From positions 62,001 through 126,000 of the forward strand of contig DALZZF010000005.1 of assembly GCA_031987605.1 (NCBI GenBank): DNA of 64,000 bases, read 5' to 3'. The stretch is from JAFAGO01 sp031987605 (GTDB lineage: Bacteria > Bacteroidota > Bacteroidia > Flavobacteriales > Weeksellaceae). The notes under the pieces were generated by a model, which was not told where the DNA came from, ran no database searches, and saw only the letters and a program-made list of their open reading frames with translations. Each line of letters opens with the position of its first letter. Position 1 is the stretch's first letter. Below are positions 36,377 through 44,503 of the stretch, piece after piece. A program made the translations under genes and the position numbers.

Positions 36377-36829
36377 TTAAGATGATTTTTTATTTTTTGT
36401 CTGGTGTAGCGGAACGATAATCCAGTTATAGAAATAGCATCCCAAACATATTTTGAAAACGGATTCTAAAAAAGCGCACAAAATCAGTATTCCGAGAACG
36501 ATTTGCGCATAGAAAACCAAATCCAATTCTATAAGAAAAAGTGCGGAGAGAGAAAACAAAAATCCCAATAAAGCAGCAAATTTTTTGGGTGGTGCAAAAA
36601 TAGGATGGGGTTTCAAACGGAGTGTTTTCTGTAGGAATTTTCCTATTAATGCCAATGGAGAAGGGAAAAATGTATAAGCGCGAATTCCGAAATCCACCAC
36701 CAAAATAATCAAGAGAATCACCGATTCCGTATAAGCGGCAACCAGTGAAAGTAAAACAACCTGTGCTGCTACAAACCGAACTACATTTTCGTCGGTGTAT
36801 AATTTTGATATTTCTTTTGAATTGCTCAT
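36377..36829 (-). CDS. DUF4395 family membrane protein
   Basis: 150 residues with three to four hydrophobic segments. It matches the DUF4395 pattern: an N-terminal VRFVAAQVVLLSLVAAY, the RAYTFFPSPLALIGKFL loop, PPKKFAALLGFLFSL, and a C-terminal CLGCYFYNWIIVPL with paired Cys. It is found next to rhodanese or sulfur genes in other genomes. Here it sits 6 bp ahead of metN in the same direction, so it is probably the first gene of that operon. The function is unknown. Confidence 0.88.
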   Translation of the reverse strand: MSNSKEISKLYTDENVVRFVAAQVVLLSLVAAYTESVILLIILVVDFGIRAYTFFPSPLALIGKFLQKTLRLKPHPIFAPPKKFAALLGFLFSLSALFLIELDLVFYAQIVLGILILCAFLESVFKICLGCYFYNWIIVPLHQTKNKKSS

Positions 36830-36848
36830 TTCTTTAAAATTTATTTTG

Positions 36849-36919
36849 AGGCACCGACCGGATTCGAACCGGTGTAAAAGCTTTTGCAGAGCTCCGTATC
36901 ACCTCTCTACCACAGTGCC
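36849..36919 (-). tRNA. tRNA-Cys (anticodon GCA)
   Basis: The 71-nt minus-strand sequence folds as a cloverleaf. The acceptor is GGCACTG / CGGTGCC, the anticodon stem GAGCT / AGCTT has loop CTGCAAA, and the T arm is ACCGG-TTCGAAT-CCGGT. The anticodon GCA reads UGC/UGU (Cys). CCA is not encoded. Confidence 0.96.
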
Positions 36920-36927
36920 GATATTTT

Positions 36928-37947
36928 TTATCCGTGAGTGATATGCCGATACGGACTTGAAATTCTGCTCCAAATTCGGTATTTTTTTCTCCATTTTACT
37001 TTTGCTCTTTTTGAAATCCTGAAGTAAGGTTTCAAATATTTTGTGAGATTGGTAAGCAGTACTCCAAAAAGAATAATGGATAGCCCAATAATTTGCGTGG
37101 CGTTTATTTTTTCATCTACCAATAGCCATCCTGCCAATACTGCTACTAAAGGGTTAATATATGTATGAGTACTTACAATGGCGGCTGGTCGCACTTTCAG
37201 AAGCCAGATATAGGAAAGATAGGCTATCAGGGAACCAAAGATTACCAGAAACCATAATCCCATCCAGGCTTTTAATGTAATTTGATACGGTGAAAAGTGT
37301 TTCCATTCACCTGAAAATAAGCCTATAATAAGTGATGCAACACCTGCCACTGTTAATTGCTGACCGATATTCATAATGGTAGAATGATTGGCAGGTTTGT
37401 TTCTGGTGTAAAGTGAACCTAAAACCCACAAAACGGAACTTAAAAACAATGCACCAAAGGCGATCCACCGTAACGACGGAAGTGTAGAACTGGATATTGT
37501 ACTATTAACACTTCCATCCAGAAAGAGAATAAGTCCTAAAAATCCCAAAATCAATCCTCCGGTTATAAATGGATCGGAGAAATAATATTTCCAGTCCTTT
37601 CTGTCGATTACAATAAACCAGAAAGGTCCTGTAGCAATCGCAATTGCTGCTTCTGAGGCGGTTACATACTGTTCTGCCCAGGCAACAAGCCCGGTTCCGC
37701 CTGTTAACACTAAAATCCCTGCAAAGGCATTGATTTTCCAATTTTTCAGCGAATTGGGTTTTTCTCCTTTAATGTACAAAAAGCCAATAATGAGAAGTCC
37801 GGCGGCTAAAAATCGTAATGCGGAAAGGATGAAAGGAGGGAAACTTTCAAGTCCAAACGAGATGGCAAGAAAAGTAATTCCCCAGATAATGTAGATGTTG
37901 GCAAAGCCAAGTATTTCTAAACCTATTTTTTTATTCTTAGTAATCAT
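36928..37947 (-). CDS. EamA family (DMT) transporter
   Basis: 339 residues with ten predicted membrane segments in two repeats. Each half has the EamA pattern: IIWGITFLAISFGLESFPPFILSALRFLAAG in the first, and MGLWFLVIFGSLIAYLSYIWLL...STHTYINPLVAVLAGWLLVDEKI in the second. A basic 30-residue tail follows. DMT exporters move amino acids or metabolites; the substrate is unknown. The tRNA-Cys lies 8 bp beyond its stop. The leader contains the competing hairpins described at 37969. Confidence 0.92.
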   Translation of the reverse strand: MITKNKKIGLEILGFANIYIIWGITFLAISFGLESFPPFILSALRFLAAGLLIIGFLYIKGEKPNSLKNWKINAFAGILVLTGGTGLVAWAEQYVTASEAAIAIATGPFWFIVIDRKDWKYYFSDPFITGGLILGFLGLILFLDGSVNSTISSSTLPSLRWIAFGALFLSSVLWVLGSLYTRNKPANHSTIMNIGQQLTVAGVASLIIGLFSGEWKHFSPYQITLKAWMGLWFLVIFGSLIAYLSYIWLLKVRPAAIVSTHTYINPLVAVLAGWLLVDEKINATQIIGLSIILFGVLLTNLTKYLKPYFRISKRAKVKWRKKYRIWSRISSPYRHITHG

Positions 37948-37968
37948 ATTCTTATTTTTTTTAAAATG

Positions 37969-38035
37969 AAAGGACTTTACAAAAGCTGTAAAGTCCTATT
38001 TATGATGTTTAATTTGGTGTAAAGTCATAAGCGGA
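37969..38035 (-). promoter_or_regulatory. Leader with competing hairpins upstream of the EamA gene
   Basis: On the minus strand a first copy of GACTTTACA is followed by a second (AGGACTTTACAG) and then by TGTAAAGTCCT. The last segment pairs perfectly (11 bp) with the second copy and can also pair about 8 bp with the first. The inner hairpin lies about 22 bp before the ATG. It could be an attenuator or a start-site control element; no known riboswitch class is recognised. Confidence 0.45.
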
Positions 38036-38601
38036 TACAGCAGGTTTCGATCTGAAACATACAGCACATCATTCTAAGTGTATTATAATACTTTATGGTT
38101 TTAATTCTCATAATTCATTTTAAAAAAAAGTTAATTGCAACACCTTAATCGGTGCTGCAACAAACAAATCCCCTTTATATATGAACATTATTCTTATTAG
38201 TCTACCAATATTGTAGACTTTTAATAGTGCAAATTAAAATCATTTAGAATTAAAAAGCAAATGAAATGTCGATTTAATTTTTCTATTAAATTTGATTGAT
38301 GATGTCTACCCGATAATGTTTTGATGTAATGTGTGGAGTGTTGACGAAAAATCAATTTACCCCGAAGTAAGTTAAATGAAAGTACAAGCAATGCAATTAC
38401 CGCTTAAGCAAAAGATGCTTTTTTGGGCGGCACTAATTCCGTAAAACATCACACAATATTTATATAACTAATTTATAAGTGGTGATTTAGGCGCTTGAGA
38501 TTATTTTGTTTTTCAGTGTGTTTTTCCATAAAATCTATCATATAACATGGTCATAATGTCCTCAAGTTGAAGTTCATTTGCACAATAAAATTTTAAAAAT
38601 T
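38036..38601. other. Long intergenic region before the RCC1 gene
   Basis: About 570 bp without a convincing gene. The left part belongs to the EamA leader and has a further imperfect hairpin (GCAACACC...GGTGCTGC near 38133-38160). The right part must hold the promoter of the RCC1 gene; the best box is TTCATTTG just before 38581, one mismatch from consensus. Confidence 0.5.
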
Positions 38602-40026
38602 ATGTTACAAAAAGTATTTTTTCAAAAGGCAGTTTTCACATTGTCTTTGATTTTTCTGGGCGTTGCGCTTAATGCACAATGTTCAACAACGGGTTGGAAA
38701 AAATTCACGCAAACTGAACAATCAAGTATTGCGCTGAAAGAAGACGGAACAATCTGGATGTGGGGAGGTAATACTTCCGGTATTAAGGGAGATGGTACAA
38801 ACGGGGGTGTTGTGGAGCATCCTACACAAGTCGGAACTGCTTCTGACTGGGTAGACATTTCCGCAGGACGTTTCTTTGCTCTGGCATTGAAAGCCAACGG
38901 TGATTTGTATGGTTGGGGAAGCGGAGATTATGGATGCTTAGGTCTTGGAAATCTGACGGATCAATATACTCCGGTTAAAATTGCTGAAAACGTAAAATCT
39001 TTCTCCGCAGGTTTCCACCACAGCATGATTGTGAAAACCGACGGAACCATGTGGGGAACTGGTTACAACGACTGGAGTGGTTTAGGAGTAGGAAACAGTA
39101 CAGGATATCACACGACTTGGCAGCAGGAAGCAACTCACGCTACGAACTGGGCAAAAACATTTGCAGGATACTGGAACTCGTTCGGTATCAAAACGGACGG
39201 TACGCTTTGGTCTGCAGGTTCTGACTGGGAAGGACAAACAGGTTTAGGAAAAACGGGAGCTACAGAAACTGATACTTTTGAGCAAATCGGAACAGATACT
39301 AACTGGAAAGAAGTTTCTTGCTCTCGTTATCACGTTTTAGGCCTTAAAACTGATGGGAAACTTTTCGGTTGGGGCTTGGCTACTGGTGGACAATTAGGAA
39401 TTGTAGGAGCAGGCTCAACAGAATTCAACACTCCGCAACCAATTGAAGCGGCTTCTACTTATACTCATATTGCTACTTCTTGGGATGCGTCTGCAATTAT
39501 AAAATCAGACGGAACCCTTTATGCTTTTGGTACAAACCACGGAGGTATTTTAGGAAGTAACGAGGCAAATACTAATAATTTAGCACCTCAGCAAGTAGGT
39601 TCTGACAGCAACTGGAAAAATTTAGCATTAAGAGTGGGAGGTTTCCATTTCGGAGCTGTGAAGAATGATACTTCTATATGGGCGTGGGGAACTGATAACC
39701 TATATCAGTTAGGTAACGGAGACGGCGTAACCGCTAACAGTAGTGTTCCTACTCAGGTGAAATGTGAGGACGACGAAACAATGGCTGTAAATGATATTGC
39801 AAAAAATGGTGTTTCAGTTTATCCGAATCCTGCATCCGATGTTGTATATGTGAAATCTGCTCAGAAAATTGATGGAGCAGTGAAGATCTATTCTGCAAAC
39901 GGAGCTTTGGTAAAAACGGTTAATGTTGGTAACGACGGCGCTGTAAATATTTCAAACCTTCCTGCAGGAGTCTATATCCTGAAAACACAAAACGATTCCC
40001 AAGGTATCAAATTGATTAAAAAATAA
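38602..40026 (+). CDS. Secreted RCC1-repeat protein with T9SS sorting domain
   Basis: 474 residues from the ATG at 38602; a TTG 24 bp upstream is less likely. Signal peptide MLQKVFFQKAVFTLSLIFLGVALNAQ. Seven RCC1-like blades follow, each with ALK.DG.lWmWG / WVDISAGRFFALALKANGDLYGWGSGDYGCLGLGNLTDQYTPVKI character, forming a likely beta-propeller. The C-terminus VSVYPNPASDVVYV...GIKLIKK is a T9SS type A sorting domain. The protein should be surface-exposed or released. It faces the two TPR-AraC regulators D and E. The biological role is not known. Confidence 0.9.
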   Translation: MLQKVFFQKAVFTLSLIFLGVALNAQCSTTGWKKFTQTEQSSIALKEDGTIWMWGGNTSGIKGDGTNGGVVEHPTQVGTASDWVDISAGRFFALALKANGDLYGWGSGDYGCLGLGNLTDQYTPVKIAENVKSFSAGFHHSMIVKTDGTMWGTGYNDWSGLGVGNSTGYHTTWQQEATHATNWAKTFAGYWNSFGIKTDGTLWSAGSDWEGQTGLGKTGATETDTFEQIGTDTNWKEVSCSRYHVLGLKTDGKLFGWGLATGGQLGIVGAGSTEFNTPQPIEAASTYTHIATSWDASAIIKSDGTLYAFGTNHGGILGSNEANTNNLAPQQVGSDSNWKNLALRVGGFHFGAVKNDTSIWAWGTDNLYQLGNGDGVTANSSVPTQVKCEDDETMAVNDIAKNGVSVYPNPASDVVYVKSAQKIDGAVKIYSANGALVKTVNVGNDGAVNISNLPAGVYILKTQNDSQGIKLIKK

Positions 40027-40059
40027 TTTTTTCTTTATAATTTTTTTTTGAAAGGTAAG

Positions 40060-40095
40060 AGGCTGTATCACAACTCGTGAAAACAGCCTTTTTTT
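40060..40095 (+). terminator. Terminator of the RCC1 gene
   Basis: AGGCTGT..CAC-AACTC-GTG..ACAGCCT followed by TTTTTTT; stem with a small internal loop, 33 bp after the stop. Confidence 0.8.
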
Positions 40096-40273
40096 ATGTT
40101 TTTTCTCGACCTCCTGTCTGAGAATGGTTTTCGTTTAGACGATTCTCGACCCACATCATTTAGTTGTGAGACTTCTTCTTTTATTGTTAAAAATCAAAAA
40201 ATAGATCATCAGAGGAAACGCATTTCTGATGAATACGCCTGGTTAAAACTGTTTGTTGAGGAAATAGGATGGG

Positions 40274-40290
40274 GCGCTCCGGAGGAGCGC
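40274..40290. repeat. Short hairpin repeat, copy 4
   Basis: GCGCTCC-GGA-GGAGCGC, a perfect 7-bp stem with tail TATCTTTTGGAGAAT. The tail and core match the copy at 11723-11739 although the stem bases differ. Confidence 0.6.
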
Positions 40291-40430
40291 TATCTTTTGG
40301 AGAATTTAATTAGGAATCTCTTTGAAATTTTTCCAAATTTTTTTATAAAGCCGATGAGAATCATTCTTGCTAAACTTTGATGCTTTTCTGATTGCTTCGT
40401 TGTCGTTCCTCTTCGCAAAGACATATCGCC

Positions 40431-40481
40431 GTCATTTCGCAAAAATCTGAATTCTCTTTTTAGAGATGTTTACAACATGAC
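40431..40481. repeat. GTCAT/ATGAC-bounded element, copy 1
   Basis: A 51-bp segment with inverted ends GTCAT and ATGAC. Read on the minus strand it aligns at roughly three quarters identity with 52587-52636, including AACATCTCTA and TGCGAAATGA. It is probably a small dispersed repeat of this lineage. Confidence 0.6.
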
Positions 40482-40544
40482 GAAATTGATGTATTTTTTT
40501 AATTTCAAATCACTGATTGAAGAGATTTAAATGAATGAATTGCG

Positions 40545-40661
40545 TCGGGTTTAGCCCGATGTCAAAATTTTTATCTCTTCATAAGGCTTTAGCCAAAAAT
40601 TACTTTAAGTTTTGGCTAAAGCCAATCAATACATTCCTTATTAAAATGGGCTAAAGCCCAT
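40545..40661. repeat. Cluster of GGCTTTAGCC-type inverted repeats
   Basis: Three units: TCGGG-TTTAG-CCCGA (40545-40559); a 14-bp perfect inverted repeat GGCTTTAGCCAAAA / TTTTGGCTAAAGCC (40585-40598, 40610-40623); and ATGGGC-TAAA-GCCCAT (40646-40661). All share a GGNTTTAGCC-like core. Confidence 0.7.
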
Positions 40662-40710
40662 TCCTATTGATGTTTTTATAATCCATAACAATGGAGCTCA
40701 GTTTATGAAG

Positions 40711-42318
40711 TCAGCTTTCCGATTCTGTATTTTCATTTTTAAGATTTTCAATAAAATAGGAAGGAGGAATGCCGGTTCTTTTTTTGAATGCAATGGTAAA
40801 AACTTCCCGTGAAGAAAAACCGCTGATTTCGGCAAGATAAGTGATTTTGTAATTTCTGTATTTGGGTTCTTTGTACAGAAGTTCTGTGATGTAATCGATC
40901 CTCAAATCATTAATGTATTGGTTGAATGTTTTTTCTTTGTATGTTTTTAAAATTTCGTTCAGATATTTGGAATTCGTTTCCAGATAGTTGGAAAGATAAG
41001 AGAAACTGACTTCCTGTTTGGTGAATTTATTGGATTTCTCAAATTTTTCCAGTTTTTTCAGGAGCAGGTTTGTGGTGTCATCAGAAATCTGTGATTCTCT
41101 GCTTTTTGGCGAAACTTCAGTTGATTTGGGTTCAGGTTTTTTGTCAGCAACAGTTTCAGTTTGGTTTTCCAGCCGGATTTTTTCAATGAGTTTTTCATAG
41201 TTCTTGTGGAGTTTTTTGTTTTTATTTCTCCAGAAAAACCATCCCAATAGCAGCATCGCCAATGCCAAAGAACCAGCCAGAATAATCACGTTTTTTATCG
41301 TTTTGTTTTTTTCAGTCTCTTTATCAGAGATTATTTGGTTTACGGGAATAAGGATATTTTTCTTTTCAGCTTTCGTCAGGCTGTCATTTAGTGCGGAATA
41401 TAATTTCAGGTAATAGCGGGAAGAATCACCTTTGGACAATTCTGAATAAGAATTAAAAAGACTGTTGTAGATGTCTTTTCTTACATAAGGCAAAGAAGTC
41501 TGTTTTTCGTATTGCTCTGCTTTTTTGGCAAGTTTTATAGCTTTTGTATAGTCTTTGTTGGCCGTGTAAAAAGTGGCCATATCGCTTGTAAGCGTTGCTT
41601 TTCCGTTGATATAAATATTGTATCTGCTGTCTTCATTAATCCGAAATGCTTTTTCAAAATACATGATTGCAGAATCCTTTTTTTTCTGCTTTTCATAAAT
41701 TAATGCGAGGCTTGAGTATTGCAAAGAAAGATTATTATATTTTGCATCAATATGGGATGGTTTTTTTTCGACCATTTTTTTGGTTTCATCAATGCTTTTA
41801 TTTCGGTAATAGATTTCTTTATTAGGATCATTTTTTTTATTGTAAATCCCTGCAATAGATTCATATATCAAGGCTTTCTTATAGAATTTAATGTTGGTGT
41901 CCTCTATTTTTTCTGCAAAAATCAGGGATTTATTCAGTTCAGGTAATACCTCTTTATCAATTCCCATTTCACTATAGGAAATTCCCCGCATTCGGTATAC
42001 ATCAGAAAGATATTGGTTGTTGGATAGTATTTTTGCCACTTTTTCCGTATCCCGGCTTTCTTCGATTGCCTTTCCATAATCTCCGTTATTGTAATAGAAA
42101 AGAGTTAAGGCATAAGAACTGCTCATAACACCCTTGCTGTAATGCATATTCTGAGCTCGTTTTTTAGTTTTCAGCAAACCGGCAGACGCTTCTTTAGGAT
42201 TACTTTCGGCTAAAATTCTTAGATTGTTGATTGCATTTTCTAAGCTGTCATTTCCTTTCTGAGCATAAAATGAAAACGATATGAATAAAAAAAATATGGA
42301 TGGAAGGAGTTTTATCAC
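40711..42318 (-). CDS. Membrane-tethered TPR-AraC transcriptional regulator D
   Basis: 535 residues. Signal peptide MIKLLPSIFFLFISFSFYAQ. TPR-like repeats (YYNNGDYGKAIEESRDTEKVA, YSSLALIYEKQKKKDSAIMYFEKAF), a TM helix near 341-362 (VIILAGSLALAMLLLGWFFW), then a Lys/Glu linker. An AraC domain at about 409-535 has SYLSNYLETNSKYLNEILK and ITYLAEISGFSSREVFTIAF. The last 350 bp of coding DNA are identical to the same region of regulator E, while the sensor parts are diverged. It lies 39 bp downstream of E in the same direction. Confidence 0.88.
   Translation of the reverse strand: MIKLLPSIFFLFISFSFYAQKGNDSLENAINNLRILAESNPKEASAGLLKTKKRAQNMHYSKGVMSSSYALTLFYYNNGDYGKAIEESRDTEKVAKILSNNQYLSDVYRMRGISYSEMGIDKEVLPELNKSLIFAEKIEDTNIKFYKKALIYESIAGIYNKKNDPNKEIYYRNKSIDETKKMVEKKPSHIDAKYNNLSLQYSSLALIYEKQKKKDSAIMYFEKAFRINEDSRYNIYINGKATLTSDMATFYTANKDYTKAIKLAKKAEQYEKQTSLPYVRKDIYNSLFNSYSELSKGDSSRYYLKLYSALNDSLTKAEKKNILIPVNQIISDKETEKNKTIKNVIILAGSLALAMLLLGWFFWRNKNKKLHKNYEKLIEKIRLENQTETVADKKPEPKSTEVSPKSRESQISDDTTNLLLKKLEKFEKSNKFTKQEVSFSYLSNYLETNSKYLNEILKTYKEKTFNQYINDLRIDYITELLYKEPKYRNYKITYLAEISGFSSREVFTIAFKKRTGIPPSYFIENLKNENTESES
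40736..41085. repeat. 350-bp identical repeat, copy in regulator D
   Basis: I find no difference between 40736-41085 and 42383-42732. The repeat encodes nearly the whole AraC DNA-binding domain. Just outside it the similarity falls sharply. Confidence 0.9.
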
Positions 42319-42357
42319 AAAAAATGAATTTATCAGTTAAAAGTACGGAAAATGAAG

Positions 42358-43995
42358 TCAGTTTTCCGCTTCTGTATTTTCGTTTTTAAGATTTTCAATA
42401 AAATAGGAAGGAGGAATGCCGGTTCTTTTTTTGAATGCAATGGTAAAAACTTCCCGTGAAGAAAAACCGCTGATTTCGGCAAGATAAGTGATTTTGTAAT
42501 TTCTGTATTTGGGTTCTTTGTACAGAAGTTCTGTGATGTAATCGATCCTCAAATCATTAATGTATTGGTTGAATGTTTTTTCTTTGTATGTTTTTAAAAT
42601 TTCGTTCAGATATTTGGAATTCGTTTCCAGATAGTTGGAAAGATAAGAGAAACTGACTTCCTGTTTGGTGAATTTATTGGATTTCTCAAATTTTTCCAGT
42701 TTTTTCAGGAGCAGGTTTGTGGTGTCATCAGAGATCTGTATTTCTTTGCTTTTATATACTGATGTTTCAGTTACGCTGGCTTTATGTATCCTTTCAGCTC
42801 CCGCTTCAGAAGTATTTTCCAGCCTGATTTTTTCAATCAGTTTTTCATAGTTCTTGTGGAGCTTTTTGTTTTTATTTCTCCAGAACATCCAGCCGAACAG
42901 AAGCATCGCAACTGCCAAAAAGCCTGTCAGAATAATCACGTTTTTTATCGTCTTGTTTTTCTCTGTTTCTTTTTCGGAAATTATTTTGTTTACGGAGGTA
43001 TTAACGCTTTTTCGCTCTGCTTTTTTCAGGCTGTCATTTAATTTGGTGTATAAATCTGCGTAGTGCTTGGATTTTTCTTTTTCACCGGTTTCCAGATATG
43101 CTTTAAACAGGTTATTGTAAATATCTTTACGCATTTCAGGCTGATCGTATTTTTGGGTAAGATCTAATGCTTTTTCACCATATAATATAGAATTTTTGTA
43201 ATCTTTCTGAGCGTAATAAAAATCAGACAACGAGGAATATAGAATAACTTTATTGCTCGGAAGAATGTTATATTTCGGATTTTCGTATATCTCTAAAGCT
43301 TTTCTGTAATATTCTTCCGCTGTTGAATTTTGTTTCAGTTCACTATAATACAGATCTGCCAGCCTGAAATACTGAAATCCGGTTAAATCATATTTTGCTT
43401 CAATGTACGATTGTTTTTCCCGATCAGATATTTTTGCCAGTTCTTCCAGACTTTTTTTTACATAATAAATCATCTTGTCGGCATCCTGATTGGCTTCACC
43501 GATGCAAACGGAATAACTATCGTAGATAAGTGCCGTGGTATAATGGCGAATGGTTTTATCCTCGATTTTTTCGGCGTATATTTTTGCTTTATCCAGCGTT
43601 TTTAGAGCCTGATCGTTAAGCCTTAACATAGAATATGAGGCGGCTAAATTCCTGTATATTCCTGCCAATATGCCGAAATCGTTCAGTTTTTGTGCAAGAG
43701 TTTCCACTCCGGAACTTATTTTTATGACTTTTTCATATTCTCCGTTGTTAAAATATATCGTTGCCAAAGCATCTTTACTGTTTAATATTCCTTCATCAAA
43801 ATGTATCTTTTCCGAATCTTTTAATGTTTTTCCGAACATCGTGATGGCTTTCGAAGCGTATTGCGAAGATATTTTTGTTGCCTCATCCATTTCTTTCTTT
43901 ATGGATTCCGGTGTTTGAGAATGATATTGTGATGATGAAACAAATATCAATACTATTAATGTAGTAATTAGGAGGTATTTTGATTTTAGGTTCAT
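42358..43995 (-). CDS. Membrane-tethered TPR-AraC transcriptional regulator E
   Basis: 545 residues. N-terminal signal/anchor MNLKSKYLLITTLIVLIFVSSSQYHSQ. TPR repeats (YFNNGEYEKVIKISSGVETLA, LADLYYSELKQNSTAEEYYRKALEIYE), a TM helix near 350-370 (VIILTGFLAVAMLLFGWMFW), and an AraC domain at about 420-545 identical over its core to regulator D. The TM/linker DNA is about 85% alike and the sensor parts much less. D and E should therefore read the same operators in response to different signals. It is divergent from regulator F across a 508-bp gap. Confidence 0.88.
   Translation of the reverse strand: MNLKSKYLLITTLIVLIFVSSSQYHSQTPESIKKEMDEATKISSQYASKAITMFGKTLKDSEKIHFDEGILNSKDALATIYFNNGEYEKVIKISSGVETLAQKLNDFGILAGIYRNLAASYSMLRLNDQALKTLDKAKIYAEKIEDKTIRHYTTALIYDSYSVCIGEANQDADKMIYYVKKSLEELAKISDREKQSYIEAKYDLTGFQYFRLADLYYSELKQNSTAEEYYRKALEIYENPKYNILPSNKVILYSSLSDFYYAQKDYKNSILYGEKALDLTQKYDQPEMRKDIYNNLFKAYLETGEKEKSKHYADLYTKLNDSLKKAERKSVNTSVNKIISEKETEKNKTIKNVIILTGFLAVAMLLFGWMFWRNKNKKLHKNYEKLIEKIRLENTSEAGAERIHKASVTETSVYKSKEIQISDDTTNLLLKKLEKFEKSNKFTKQEVSFSYLSNYLETNSKYLNEILKTYKEKTFNQYINDLRIDYITELLYKEPKYRNYKITYLAEISGFSSREVFTIAFKKRTGIPPSYFIENLKNENTEAEN
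42383..42732. repeat. 350-bp identical repeat, copy in regulator E
   Basis: Partner of 40736-41085, offset 1647 bp, same orientation. Direct repeats of this length could recombine and fuse D and E. Confidence 0.9.
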
Positions 43996-44503
43996 CGTAG
44001 TAAAATTAATAGCAGATCATCATCTTTGCTAAATTTTGATGCTCTAAATTAAAAAAAGAAATAGGACTCAATACCTACTTATTCAGTTTCAGATTTGATT
44101 TTAATTTCTCCGCTTTCAAAAATACCTAAACAAAATTGAATTACCTAAACTACTTGATGTGAATTCCGGAATTAATCTCACAAAAAATGACTTTTATTAT
44201 GAGGTAACGAATTGAGTTTTAATGATAAATAAATTTTTAGACTCCTAAAAGAGGAAAATTAAAAAAAACTCGAATTTTCCCATTTTTTAGGTTTAAAATT
44301 TCCAGAAAAAGTATTATTTTGTGTTTTTTTTGTCCAGACCAAAATGTCTCTTTATAGTAAATAAATTTGGAATTGTTTTTATTTTTAAGCAATTTGCAGG
44401 GAAAACACAGGTGAAAAATATATCATTTTCATGAAAATGATATAGGAATGTCCATTTAGGGATTAGGAAATTCTATTTTTTGAATAATTTTGCGTTTTCT
44501 CCA
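43996..44503. other. Divergent promoter region between regulators E and F
   Basis: 508 bp of AT-rich DNA without a gene. The right end has a clear -7 box (44485-44492). No terminator or repeat family member is seen. Confidence 0.6.
44485..44492 (+). promoter_or_regulatory. Candidate -7 box of regulator F
   Basis: TAATTTTG, an exact match, 11 bp before the ATG at 44504. An upstream in-frame TTG at 44480 would lie ahead of it and is rejected. Confidence 0.55.

Larger units (their letters stand above)
40096..40710. other. Repeat-rich intergenic region
   Basis: About 615 bp between the RCC1 gene and regulator D. It holds three different dispersed elements: a CC..GGA hairpin (40274-40290), a GTCAT...ATGAC element (40431-40481) and a GGCTTTAGCC cluster (40545-40661). 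A 94-codon open frame at 40096-40380 runs through one of these hairpins and is not supported as a gene. Confidence 0.65.

Noticed and set aside
40096..40380. 94-codon open frame downstream of the RCC1 gene
   Set aside because: It starts inside the terminator T-run of the RCC1 gene and reads through a hairpin repeat (40274-40290). The protein matches nothing I know; chance frame in a repeat-rich gap.
40545..40661. CRISPR-like repeat array
   Set aside because: The units are palindromic and irregularly spaced with differing flanks, and there are no equal-length spacers or cas genes. No CRISPR array is visible anywhere in the window.
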